DNA of 18,098 nucleotides from Streptomyces griseus (GTDB lineage Bacteria; Bacteroidota; Bacteroidia; Chitinophagales; Chitinophagaceae). Under the pieces are notes generated by a model, which did no database searches, was not told where the DNA came from, and worked only from the letters and a program-made list of their open reading frames with translations. How positions within the stretch are numbered: the first letter of the stretch is position 1; every line of letters starts with the position of its first letter. Positions 7,225 to 15,644 of the stretch are shown in pieces. A program made the translations under genes and the position numbers. The stretch lies in assembly GCA_943323705.2 (NCBI GenBank), contig CALPIT020000016.1, forward strand, positions 1 to 18,098, written 5' to 3'.

Positions 7225-8685
7225 ATGCTAAAAGAGATTTTATACAAGGTTAACATTCGTGCGGTATCAGGAAATACAGCAATCGAGATAAAGAATCTGC
7301 AATCAGATTCAAGATTGGTAACCCCCGGAACTTGTTTCATAGCTATAAATGGAACACTGAGCGATGGCCATCATTTTATTGAAGATGCAATTGCTAAAGG
7401 AGCTGTAGCTGTTGTTGTTGAGCATCTTCCAGCAATTATTCATGCTCATATAACTTATGTTGAAGTAGCAGAAACTAATGTGGCTGCAGGATTGATGAGT
7501 CATAATTTTTATGGTGAACCTTCACGCCAGTTAAAGGTGGTAGGCGTAACCGGTACCAATGGAAAAACAACAATTGCCACTTTACTTTGGAAATTGTTTA
7601 CTTCATTGGGTTATAAATGCGGCTTGATCAGTACGGTGCAAAATCAAATTGGAAACGAGATTATTCCATCTACTCATACAACTCCTGATGCCATTCATTT
7701 GAACGCATTATTGAAGCGAATGGCAGATGAACAATGTACTTATGTTTTCATGGAATGCAGCAGTCATGCGATACATCAACATCGTATCACAGGGATAGAT
7801 TTCGCTGCAGCTGTTTTCAGCAATATCACACATGATCATCTTGATTATCATAACACCTTTGATGAATACATCCGCGTAAAAAAATCTTGGTTTGATAGTT
7901 TGCCTAAATCAGCTATCGCATTAAGCAATGCAGATGATAAAAGAGGCGTGGTGATGCTTCAAAATACAGCAGCAAAAAAATGTTTCTATAGCTTGAAAAC
8001 ATTGGCTGATTTTAAAGGGAAAATCCTCGAGAATGGTTTGACCGGATTGCACATGACAGTTAATGATCTTGAAGTTCATTTTAAATTAATTGGGGAGTTT
8101 AATGCTTACAATTTGCTTGCTGTGTATGGAGTAGCTGTTTGTTTGGGTGAAGACAAATACGAAGTGCTGCAAATGCTTAGCACATTAACAGGTGCCGAAG
8201 GGAGATTTGATTATTCTTTAAGTCATCATAAAAATGTAGTTGGAATTGTAGATTATGCCCACACACCTGATGCCTTGTTGAATGTTTTGGTTACGATAAA
8301 AAATCTCAGGCAAGGCGAACAAAAAATTATTACTGTAGTTGGTTGTGGCGGTAACAGAGATAACTCTAAAAGACCATTGATGGCTGAAGTAGCTTGTCAG
8401 TATAGTGATAAAGTGATATTAACTTCTGATAATCCGCGTAACGAAGATCCTTTGGAAATTTTAAAACAAATGGAAGCTGGAGTAAATGTAGTGTCGAGGA
8501 AAAAATGCATAACGATTGCAGATAGAAAGGAAGCTATTAAAACTGCAGTTAGCTTTTCAGACAAAGAGGATATTGTTTTGGTGGCGGGAAAAGGACATGA
8601 GAAATACCAGGAGATTAAAGGTGTGAAGTATGATTTTGATGATAAGAAAGTATTGAATGAAATGTTTGAATTACTGGATAAATAA
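7225..8685 (+). CDS. murE: UDP-MurNAc-L-Ala-D-Glu:meso-diaminopimelate ligase MurE
   Basis: This 486-residue ATP-dependent Mur ligase adds the third amino acid of the stem peptide in the cytoplasm. The ATP-binding loop is GVTGTNGKTT (107-116, Lys114), and the central domain has the SNITHDHLDYH block. The substrate-selecting motif is DNPR (402-405), typical of enzymes that add meso-diaminopimelate rather than lysine, which agrees with Gram-negative type peptidoglycan. Length is normal. The ATG at 7225 gives the expected N-terminus with an SDSR-like substrate block (QSDSRLV near 26-32). It lies 9 bases after ftsI and 12 before mraY, within the same transcription unit. Confidence 0.97.
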   Translation: MLKEILYKVNIRAVSGNTAIEIKNLQSDSRLVTPGTCFIAINGTLSDGHHFIEDAIAKGAVAVVVEHLPAIIHAHITYVEVAETNVAAGLMSHNFYGEPSRQLKVVGVTGTNGKTTIATLLWKLFTSLGYKCGLISTVQNQIGNEIIPSTHTTPDAIHLNALLKRMADEQCTYVFMECSSHAIHQHRITGIDFAAAVFSNITHDHLDYHNTFDEYIRVKKSWFDSLPKSAIALSNADDKRGVVMLQNTAAKKCFYSLKTLADFKGKILENGLTGLHMTVNDLEVHFKLIGEFNAYNLLAVYGVAVCLGEDKYEVLQMLSTLTGAEGRFDYSLSHHKNVVGIVDYAHTPDALLNVLVTIKNLRQGEQKIITVVGCGGNRDNSKRPLMAEVACQYSDKVILTSDNPRNEDPLEILKQMEAGVNVVSRKKCITIADRKEAIKTAVSFSDKEDIVLVAGKGHEKYQEIKGVKYDFDDKKVLNEMFELLDK

Positions 8686-8697
8686 GAATTAAGGAAA

Positions 8698-9990
8698 ATG
8701 ATATACGAATTTTTTCAATGGCTGGCTAAAGAGCATCTTCGGTTTCCCGGGGCAGGTCTTTTTCAATTCATCACTTTCAGGGTGATGATTGCCTTGATTC
8801 TCTCTTTGGTTATATCAACTGTTTACGGAAAAAAAATCATTCAGTTTTTACAGAAAAAACAATTGGGTGAATCGGTAAGAGATCTTGGATTGGCTGGTGA
8901 GCAAATGAAAAAAGGCACCCCAACTATGGGCGGTATCATTATTATTCTGGCCATTTTGATTCCAACTTTATTGCTTGCGGATTTACATAAGGTTTATATC
9001 AGATTGATGTTGTTGTGTACCGTTTGGTTGGGCGCTATTGGTTTTATTGATGATTATTTAAAAATCAGAGCTAAGCGCATTGCAAAAGAAAAAGGAATTG
9101 ACTATAAAAAATCTGATGCTGATGGATTGGCTGGAAGATTTAAAATTTTCGGACAAGTAATGTTGGGCATTATCGTTGGCGCAGTATTGTACTTCAATCC
9201 AAATGTTGTTGTGAAAAGAGAAGTGATTTCAATGCAGAATGCCATTGTGAAGCCCAATAGTAATGTAAAATATGACACTACAATTGTTGATGGAAAGACA
9301 AGGGTTTTTGTAAGTGCCAAAACAGTCATAACCACCATTCCTTTTGTAAAAGATCATGAATTTAATTACGCGAAATTATTGCCGAAGAGCATGGAGGATT
9401 ATGCATACATCGTATACATACTGATTGTGATTTTTATTGTTACAGCAGTTTCCAATGGTGCGAATATTACGGATGGTTTGGATGGGTTAGCAACAGGCGT
9501 GAGCGCGATCATCGGAATTTGTTTGGGCATATTCGCTTACGTAAGTGGTAATATCAAGTTTGCTGAATACCTGAATATCATGTACATCCCAAATCTTGGT
9601 GAGTTGTCAATTTTTATTGCTGCATTTGTTGGTGCGTGTATCGGATTTCTGTGGTACAATTCTTATCCGGCACAAGTGTTTATGGGTGATACCGGTAGTT
9701 TGGCCTTAGGTGGCATCATTGCAGCACTGGCAATTATTGTTAGAAAAGAATTATTGATTCCGATTTTTTGTATGGTGTTTTTGGTGGAGAATTTGAGCGT
9801 GATGATACAGGTGAGTTATTTCAAATACACCAAAAGGAAATATGGTGAAGGAAGAAGAGTTTTTCTCATGAGCCCGCTTCATCACCATTACCAGAAAAAA
9901 GGTTTTCATGAGAGTAAGATTGCCGTGAGATTTTGGATTGTGACGATTTTGAGTGTGGCCTTGGCAATTGTGACGTTGAAGTTGAGATAG
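8698..9990 (+). CDS. mraY: phospho-N-acetylmuramoyl-pentapeptide transferase MraY
   Basis: This polytopic membrane enzyme makes lipid I from UDP-MurNAc-pentapeptide and undecaprenyl phosphate. Catalytic motifs are intact: the Asp pair DDYLKIR (Asp118, Asp119), NITDGLDGLATG (Asp259, Asp262), GDTGSLALGG, and the histidine loop PLHHHYQKKG (His395-397). At 430 residues it is clearly longer than the roughly 360 of E. coli MraY. The extra length is mainly one polar, beta-rich insertion at about residues 167-232, between the membrane helix after the AGRFK block and the helix before NGANITDG. Such an insertion is familiar in Bacteroidota MraY. It is followed by a 423-bp gap, the only large break inside the cluster. 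Confidence 0.97.
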   Translation: MIYEFFQWLAKEHLRFPGAGLFQFITFRVMIALILSLVISTVYGKKIIQFLQKKQLGESVRDLGLAGEQMKKGTPTMGGIIIILAILIPTLLLADLHKVYIRLMLLCTVWLGAIGFIDDYLKIRAKRIAKEKGIDYKKSDADGLAGRFKIFGQVMLGIIVGAVLYFNPNVVVKREVISMQNAIVKPNSNVKYDTTIVDGKTRVFVSAKTVITTIPFVKDHEFNYAKLLPKSMEDYAYIVYILIVIFIVTAVSNGANITDGLDGLATGVSAIIGICLGIFAYVSGNIKFAEYLNIMYIPNLGELSIFIAAFVGACIGFLWYNSYPAQVFMGDTGSLALGGIIAALAIIVRKELLIPIFCMVFLVENLSVMIQVSYFKYTKRKYGEGRRVFLMSPLHHHYQKKGFHESKIAVRFWIVTILSVALAIVTLKLR

Positions 9991-10000
9991 AAAAAATATA

Positions 10001-10037
10001 TTCTGGACTCTGGATACTAGATACTAGATTCTGGATA
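10001..10037. repeat. short interspersed TCTGGA / GATACTA units
   Basis: TCTGGA occurs at 10002-10007, 10009-10014 and 10030-10035, and GATACTA at 10013-10019 and 10020-10026. Together they form a compact low-complexity block directly after the mraY stop codon. Similar strings of this sort are, from memory, frequent in intergenic DNA of Bacteroidota; their role is unknown. Confidence 0.6.
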
Positions 10038-10153
10038 TTATAAAGATAATCGATTACCCTTCGAAACTAAACTACCCATTAAATTCGATGCTTTTGAAGA
10101 ACCATTTTTTCTTAAGCTTCACCAGACACATGTATGCATATACGTTATGTCGG

Positions 10154-10189
10154 GTGTTGTAAAAGAAAAAAACTTATCCTAAACAACAC
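10154..10189. repeat. inverted pair GTGTTGT / ACAACAC
   Basis: GTGTTGT at 10154-10160 is the exact reverse complement of ACAACAC at 10183-10189, with a 22-base A-rich spacer. A small perfect palindrome TATGCATA lies just upstream at 10133-10140. A seven-pair stem with so large a loop is weak and could be chance. Confidence 0.3.
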
Positions 10190-10247
10190 AAGACATTTAA
10201 GGCTTTGTCCTGTAAATGTCAATACCATTGAAGAACCCTTTTAATCT
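10189..10247 (+). repeat. direct repeat, copy A
   Basis: Copy A of an imperfect tandem repeat. The 44-base core (10204-10247) matches copy B at 42 positions; both contain CAATACCATTGAAGAACC and end with TTTTAATCT. The flank CAAGACATTTAAGG also resembles that of copy B, with a small indel. No coding potential is seen. Confidence 0.8.
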
Positions 10248-10254
10248 ATCCCTT

Positions 10255-10318
10255 CAAGATATTTTAGGTCAAACTTTGTCCTGTAAATATCAATACCATT
10301 GAAGAACCATTTTAATCT
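10255..10318 (+). repeat. direct repeat, copy B
   Basis: Copy B of the same element. Its 44-base core occupies 10275-10318, 71 bases after the core of copy A, and differs from it at two positions. The 5' flank CAAGATATTTTAGG is five bases longer than in copy A. A truncated relative with TTGAAGAACCATTTT lies at 10094-10108. Confidence 0.8.
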
Positions 10319-10413
10319 GTAAAATCACCAACGGCTTTAATCCGTACCTTTTTTGATTTCAGATGAAATGGAAATTCAGATTAAGAAAACAACAATTTAT
10401 TTGCTGAAACAAC

Positions 10414-11754
10414 ATGAATAAAAGGGTAGTCATATTAGGTGGTGGTGAAAGCGGAGTCGGTGCGGCTTTGCTGGCCAAGCAACATGGCTTTGACGTCTTC
10501 GTCAGTGATGGCGGCCCTATCAAACAGCAATACGTGGATGAGCTGATTCAGCATCAAATTGATTTTGAACAATTGGGACACACAGAAGCAAAAATCCTAA
10601 ATGCTGATGAGGTTATTAAAAGTCCGGGCATACCAGAAAAAGCTGACATGATTAAAAAAATCAGATCAGCAAACATTTCAATCATCAGCGAAATTGAATT
10701 TGCATTCAGATATAAAGGCGACAGTAAAGTGATAGCCATTACAGGAAGCAATGGAAAGACCACAACAACAGCCATGACTTTTCATATTTTCAAAAAAGCT
10801 GAGAAAGATTGTGCGATGGTTGGCAATATTGGTTTTTCATTTGCTAGACAAGTGGCCTTGGATCCAAAGCCTATTTATGTTGCAGAAATCAGTTCGTTTC
10901 AATTGGATGATATTAAATCTTTCAGACCTGATGTTGCGGTATTGACAAACATCACCGAAGATCATCTCGATCGTTACGAATACAAATTCGAAAATTATAT
11001 TAAAAGTAAATTCAGGATCATCGAAAATCAGCAAGAAGGGGATGTATTTATTTACAACCTCGACGATCAGACAACGGTGGACAATATATCTAAATACCCC
11101 ATTAAATCAACCCAAGCTCCAATCACTATGAGTAAAGAATTACCACAAGGTGCCTATCTGACCAACGCGAAAATGTACCTTAAATGGAAAAGTGAAGAAA
11201 TTCAAATGAGTGTTGAAGACTTTGCTGTCAAAGGAAAACATAATCAATATAATAGTATGGCAGCAAGTATGGCAGCAACGGCAATGGATATCCGAAAGGA
11301 TAAAATCAGAGAGGCTTTGCAGACTTTTGAAAGTTTACAGCATCGTATGGAAAGTGTGGCAACAATCAAGGGTATTGAATTTATCAACGATAGTAAAGCA
11401 ACTAATGTAAACAGCACCTGGTATGCATTAGAAAGTATGACAAAGCCGGTTATTTTAATTATGGGCGGCGTGGATAAAGGAAATGACTACGAAATGCTGA
11501 AGGAGTTGGTGACTGAAAAAGTAAAAGCAATTGTTTGTATGGGTTTAGATAATACTAAAATCAATGAAGCTTTTGGTGATATCGTTCCGTTAATCGTGAA
11601 TACTGAAAATACTTTTGATGCTGTAAAAACAGCTTATCATTTTGCGAATAAAGGAGAAGCAGTTTTGTTAAGTCCGGCTTGTGCAAGTTTTGATTTGTTT
11701 AAAAACTATGAAGACCGCGGCAATCAATTTAGAGAAGCAGTAAGAAATTTATAA
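10414..11754 (+). CDS. murD: UDP-N-acetylmuramoyl-L-alanine--D-glutamate ligase MurD
   Basis: This 446-residue cytoplasmic Mur ligase adds D-glutamate to UDP-MurNAc-L-Ala with ATP. An N-terminal Rossmann-like nucleotide-sugar domain opens with VVILGGGESGVGAA. The ATP loop is ITGSNGKTTTT (109-119, Lys115), and the central domain has NITEDHLDRY. The C-terminal domain carries INDSKATN and the LLSPACASFDLF block, both characteristic of MurD. Length matches the family. The ATG at 10414 places the glycine-rich loop at the very N-terminus, as expected. It follows the repeat-filled gap after mraY, so its transcription may partly depend on a promoter in that gap; ftsW follows after 21 bases. Confidence 0.97.
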   Translation: MNKRVVILGGGESGVGAALLAKQHGFDVFVSDGGPIKQQYVDELIQHQIDFEQLGHTEAKILNADEVIKSPGIPEKADMIKKIRSANISIISEIEFAFRYKGDSKVIAITGSNGKTTTTAMTFHIFKKAEKDCAMVGNIGFSFARQVALDPKPIYVAEISSFQLDDIKSFRPDVAVLTNITEDHLDRYEYKFENYIKSKFRIIENQQEGDVFIYNLDDQTTVDNISKYPIKSTQAPITMSKELPQGAYLTNAKMYLKWKSEEIQMSVEDFAVKGKHNQYNSMAASMAATAMDIRKDKIREALQTFESLQHRMESVATIKGIEFINDSKATNVNSTWYALESMTKPVILIMGGVDKGNDYEMLKELVTEKVKAIVCMGLDNTKINEAFGDIVPLIVNTENTFDAVKTAYHFANKGEAVLLSPACASFDLFKNYEDRGNQFREAVRNL

Positions 11755-11775
11755 GAATATCAATTATCAATTAGC

Positions 11776-13107
11776 ATGTCAACATTTGTTTCAAAAATAA
11801 AGCAGCTGTTCAGCCCTTCAGAAAATGGAGAGTTGGCGACTTCAGTTCCTTTCAGGGGAATTGGAGAGGTTGGCGGAAACATTGTTAGAAAAACAAGTGG
11901 AGACAGAGTGATTTGGGCCATAGTGCTGATACTGACATTAGCGAGTTTGTTGCTGGTATACAGCAGTACGGGTTCTTTGGCATATAGAATGAGCAAAAGC
12001 AATGAAAGTTATTTGTTCAAGCAGCTGGCTTTTATTATTCTTGGCTTGATCATCATTTATTTTTTTCATAGGGTAAACTATACTTTCTTTTCTAGGGTGG
12101 CATTGATCATATTTTTGATTTCATTACCTCTATTAGTGTATACATTGTTTTTTGGTGTACAACTTAATGCTGGAAGCAGATGGATTAGGCTTCCGGTGGT
12201 AAACATGACTTTTCAAACTTCAGATTTAGCCAAACTAGCGCTATTTATGTATTTGAGTAGAATGTTGAGCAGAAAGCAACACGTAATAAAAGATTTAAAG
12301 AAAGGATTTTTGCCAATCATTATTCCTGTGATTTTAATTACAGCATTAATTGCACCTGCAAATCTTTCAACCGCTTTATTGATTTTCGGAACAAGTATCG
12401 TATTGATGTTTATTGGTAGAGTGAGTACTAAACATATTCTCGCCACCATCGGATTTGCCATGATTCCGGTTGCTTTGTTGGTCATGTTTGCTATGTCAAA
12501 TTATGACAAAGAAAATCACAGAGCGAAAAAATTCCCTGAAGCATTGGATGTGGCAAGAGTGAAAACATGGGTAGGAAGAATTCAAACTTTTTTATACAGC
12601 AAAAAAGATGATGACAATGAAAAGCTGTATCAAATCAATCAAGCAAAAATTGCCATTGCGAATGGTGGTTGGTTTGGACGCGGTCCGGGTAATAGTGTAC
12701 AAAGAAATTTTCTTCCACATTGTTACAGTGATTTTATTTATGCCATCATCATTGAAGAATATGGATTTTTCGGTGCGGCATTCATGCTGATGATTTATTT
12801 GTTATTCTTATTTAGATGTATCAGGCTTTATCGTAAATGTCCTTTTGCATTTGGTGCTTTTCTGGCGCTGGCTTTGAGTTTTACTTTGGTGATTCAGGCT
12901 ATTGCTAATATGGGTGTGAATGTGAGTTTGTTTCCAAATACCGGCGTAACACTTCCATTGGTAAGTATGGGTGGAAGTAGTTTCTTATTTACTTGTATGT
13001 CGATTGGTATCATACTCAGTGTAGCAAGAAATGTGGAACAGCTTGAAGGGTCTCAATTACAGAAAGTAGAAGCTGAGGTAGAAGAAACAGCAGCAGTTAA
13101 TGTATAA
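11776..13107 (+). CDS. ftsW: septal peptidoglycan glycosyltransferase FtsW (SEDS family)
   Basis: This 443-residue polytopic protein polymerises lipid II into septal glycan together with FtsI. SEDS hallmarks are the many hydrophobic helices from about residue 48, the NAGSRWIRL block, the HCYSDFIYAIIIEEYGF block with the putative catalytic Asp319, and the C-terminal TGVTLPLVSMGGSS motif. About 45 hydrophilic residues precede the first helix, somewhat more than a minimal FtsW. No better internal ATG exists before that helix, so the extension is probably genuine. It sits between murD and murG, the standard place. FtsW rather than RodA is favoured by the cluster context. Confidence 0.96.
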   Translation: MSTFVSKIKQLFSPSENGELATSVPFRGIGEVGGNIVRKTSGDRVIWAIVLILTLASLLLVYSSTGSLAYRMSKSNESYLFKQLAFIILGLIIIYFFHRVNYTFFSRVALIIFLISLPLLVYTLFFGVQLNAGSRWIRLPVVNMTFQTSDLAKLALFMYLSRMLSRKQHVIKDLKKGFLPIIIPVILITALIAPANLSTALLIFGTSIVLMFIGRVSTKHILATIGFAMIPVALLVMFAMSNYDKENHRAKKFPEALDVARVKTWVGRIQTFLYSKKDDDNEKLYQINQAKIAIANGGWFGRGPGNSVQRNFLPHCYSDFIYAIIIEEYGFFGAAFMLMIYLLFLFRCIRLYRKCPFAFGAFLALALSFTLVIQAIANMGVNVSLFPNTGVTLPLVSMGGSSFLFTCMSIGIILSVARNVEQLEGSQLQKVEAEVEETAAVNV

Positions 13108-13121
13108 ATGAATGTACACAG

Positions 13122-14216
13122 ATGACAGGAAAGCGATTCATAATAGCAGGTGGTGGTACTGGTGGACATATTTTTCCGGCAGTTGCGATAGCCAACACCT
13201 TAAGAAAAATGAATCCTGATGCTGAGTTTCTTTTTGTAGGTGCTAAAGGAAAAATGGAAATGGAAAAAGTGCCGCAAGCGGGATATCAAATTGAAGGATT
13301 AACCATTGCGGGTTTTAATAGAAGTTCTTTGATAAAAAATATCGGCTTACCTCTGAAATTAATTCAAAGTTTTTTTCAGGTCTCTCGCATCATCAGCAAA
13401 TTCAAGCCTGATGTGGTAATAGGTGTTGGTGGTTATTCAAGCTTTCCTGTGCTTCGTTATGCACAATCGAAAGGCATTCCCACTTTCATTCATGAGGCCA
13501 ATTCTTTTGCAGGCAAATCAAATATGATGCTGGCTAAAAAAGCTGTCAAAGTATTTACCGCTACTGATGGAATGGAAAAGTTTTTTCCAAAAGATAAAAT
13601 CATCATCAGCGGCAACCCTGTTAGAAAAGCGATTATCAATACAGATACAGATCATGAAACTTGTTTGAATCATTTTGGACTTAAATCAGGTATCAAAACT
13701 GTTTTATGCGTTGGCGGTAGTTTAGGCGCTAAGTCTATCAACGAAGCCATTGAAAAAGATATCAAGCTCTTTGAAAACAATAAGCTGCAACTGATCTGGC
13801 AAACAGGTAAACCATTTATCGAAAAAGCTAGAGCCATTTGCGAAAATTATAAAAATGTTTATGTCAGCGACTTTATTACACAGATGGAATATGCTTACAC
13901 CGCAGCTGATGTAGTCATCAGCAGAAGTGGAGCGATGTCTGTTTCTGAATTGTGTATTGTTGCCAAACCGGTCGTTTTTGTTCCTTACCCCCATGCCGCA
14001 GAAAATCATCAGGCTGCCAATGCTGAAAAATTAGTAAGCAAAAATGCAGCGCTGATGATCGAAGACAAATTGGCACTGACGAATCTTATTCCTGCTGTTA
14101 TTGAATTGACAAAAGACAATCAACAGCAGGAAATAATGAGACAGAACATTAAAAAATTAAGTATCAACAATGCAGATGAAATTATTGCAAACGAAATTTT
14201 GAATTACCTGAACTAA
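13122..14216 (+). CDS. murG: UDP-GlcNAc:lipid I N-acetylglucosaminyltransferase MurG
   Basis: This 364-residue peripheral membrane GT28 glycosyltransferase converts lipid I to lipid II. The N-terminal domain has the glycine loop GGGTGGH (10-16) and GVGGYSSFP. The acceptor-side block HEANSFAG corresponds to HEQN in other MurG proteins. The C-terminal domain carries GGSLGA and the donor-binding stretch SRSGAMSVSEL followed by PYPHAAENHQ. The length is usual. The ATG at 13122, 14 bases after ftsW, puts the glycine loop at the expected position. Its stop codon shares one base with the murC start (TAATG), suggesting translational coupling. Confidence 0.97.
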   Translation: MTGKRFIIAGGGTGGHIFPAVAIANTLRKMNPDAEFLFVGAKGKMEMEKVPQAGYQIEGLTIAGFNRSSLIKNIGLPLKLIQSFFQVSRIISKFKPDVVIGVGGYSSFPVLRYAQSKGIPTFIHEANSFAGKSNMMLAKKAVKVFTATDGMEKFFPKDKIIISGNPVRKAIINTDTDHETCLNHFGLKSGIKTVLCVGGSLGAKSINEAIEKDIKLFENNKLQLIWQTGKPFIEKARAICENYKNVYVSDFITQMEYAYTAADVVISRSGAMSVSELCIVAKPVVFVPYPHAAENHQAANAEKLVSKNAALMIEDKLALTNLIPAVIELTKDNQQQEIMRQNIKKLSINNADEIIANEILNYLN

Positions 14217-15625
14217 TGACAACTAAAAATAACATAACTGATTTTTTGAAAAAATTAGCCGTTGGTTCAGGTGAAGGAACAGCTGTGTATTTTTTAGGTA
14301 TTGGCGGAATTGGTATGAGTTCATTGGCTAGGTACTTTAACAGTAGAGGTGTAAAAGTAAGCGGTTATGACAAGACAGAAACTGAGCTTACCAAAAAATT
14401 AGTTAGTGAAGGTATCAGTGTTCACTACGATGATAACATCGATAAAGCCGATAAGGATGCAGTATTTGTGGTTTATACTCCTGCAGTTCCAAAAGATCAT
14501 GAAGAGTATAATTATTTTTTAAATCATCAATATGCTGTTTTAAAAAGAAGTGAAGTGTTGGGGATGATAACAGCAAGTTCTTTCAATATATGTGTTGCCG
14601 GTACTCATGGTAAAACCACCACTAGTACAATGATTGCACATATATTAAGACATAGTGAATTTGGTTGCAATGCTTTTTTGGGCGGCATTGCTTCTAATTA
14701 CGAAACGAATTTCTGGAGCAGTGAAAAAAATGTTTGTGTAGCAGAAGCGGATGAGTATGATAGAAGCTTTTTACAACTGAGTCCAGACATTGCAGTGATT
14801 ACCGCCATTGATCCTGATCATTTGGATATCTATGGTAATGAGGAGAATTTCAGAACTGCGTTTATGCATTTCAGTGAAAAGATAAAAGAAGACGGGTTGT
14901 TAATCATAAAGAGAGGATTAGAAGATGCATGTGATTTCAAAACTAAGGATCAACTTTCATATAGCAGCACAGATGCATCTGCGGATTGTTTCGCAGGTAA
15001 CATGAAAATGAAAAATGGTTCTTATTATTTTGATGTTCATATTGGAATGGAAGTGATGGAGGGTTTTGAACTGAATATGGGAGGGATGCACAATGTTGAA
15101 AATGCTGTGGCTGCTGTTGTTGCGGCAAAGAGAGCGGGTGTTGAAGATGAAAAAATCAGAAAGGCATTAGCCGCATTTAAAGGTGTAAAAAGGAGATTTG
15201 AATATATCATTAAGAGAGATGATTTGGTAATGATTGATGATTATGCACACCATCCACAAGAATTAAGTGCATTGATCAAAGGTGCGAAAGGACTTTTTGC
15301 AAATAAAAAATGTACAGTGATTTTTCAACCTCATTTGTACACAAGAACAAGAGATTTTGCAACTGGTTTTGCTGAGTCATTAGATCTGGCCGATGAAATT
15401 ATTTTATTGCCGATTTATCCTGCAAGGGAAAAACCTATTGAAGGTGTAGAAAGTGAAATGATAAAAGAGTTGATGCAGTCGGAAAAAGTGGTTTGTTTTT
15501 CTAAGGAAGATTTATTGAATTGGGTTTCGGAAAAAAAAGCAAAAGGAGAAATTGAAATGTTGATTACAGCTGGAGCAGGAGATATTGATACTTTGGTATT
15601 GCCCATAAAAAATATAATAGCATAA
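14216..15625 (+). CDS. murC: UDP-N-acetylmuramate--L-alanine ligase MurC
   Basis: This 469-residue cytoplasmic Mur ligase adds the first stem-peptide residue, L-alanine. The N-terminal nucleotide-sugar domain has FLGIGGIGMSSLARYF (about 26-41), the ATP loop is AGTHGKTTTSTM (128-139, Lys133), and DPDHLDIYG and DDYAHHPQEL mark the central and C-terminal domains. GTHGKT rather than GxNGKT distinguishes MurC (and Mpl) from MurD/MurE; cluster position and length favour MurC over Mpl. It starts on the last base of the murG stop. ftsQ follows after 19 bases. Confidence 0.97.
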   Translation: MTTKNNITDFLKKLAVGSGEGTAVYFLGIGGIGMSSLARYFNSRGVKVSGYDKTETELTKKLVSEGISVHYDDNIDKADKDAVFVVYTPAVPKDHEEYNYFLNHQYAVLKRSEVLGMITASSFNICVAGTHGKTTTSTMIAHILRHSEFGCNAFLGGIASNYETNFWSSEKNVCVAEADEYDRSFLQLSPDIAVITAIDPDHLDIYGNEENFRTAFMHFSEKIKEDGLLIIKRGLEDACDFKTKDQLSYSSTDASADCFAGNMKMKNGSYYFDVHIGMEVMEGFELNMGGMHNVENAVAAVVAAKRAGVEDEKIRKALAAFKGVKRRFEYIIKRDDLVMIDDYAHHPQELSALIKGAKGLFANKKCTVIFQPHLYTRTRDFATGFAESLDLADEIILLPIYPAREKPIEGVESEMIKELMQSEKVVCFSKEDLLNWVSEKKAKGEIEMLITAGAGDIDTLVLPIKNIIA

Positions 15626-15644
15626 GCAAGTTTAAATTATAGCA

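Larger units (their letters stand above)
9991..10413. other. 423-bp repeat-bearing gap inside the dcw cluster
   Basis: No reading frame with gene-like properties is seen on either strand. The gap holds three kinds of short repeats: TCTGGA/GATACTA units at 10001-10037, a GTGTTGT/ACAACAC inverted pair at 10154-10189, and two imperfect direct copies of a roughly 60-bp element (10189-10247 and 10255-10318). The core TTGAAGAACCATTTT of that element also occurs at 10094-10108. All other junctions in the cluster are at most 56 bases, so this DNA looks like later accretion. A promoter for murD and downstream genes may lie in the last 90 bases, but I see no clear -33/-7 pair. Confidence 0.75.

Noticed and set aside
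10125..10190. Integron attC-like site in the mraY-murD gap
   Set aside because: GTTATGT and the inverted pair superficially recall attC ends, but the consensus GTTRRRY / RYYYAAC is not met and no cassette gene or integrase is present.
10396..10403. TTTATTTG as a -7 element for murD
   Set aside because: One mismatch to TAnnTTTG, and the only upstream TTTG (10351-10354) is about 41 bases away instead of about 20.
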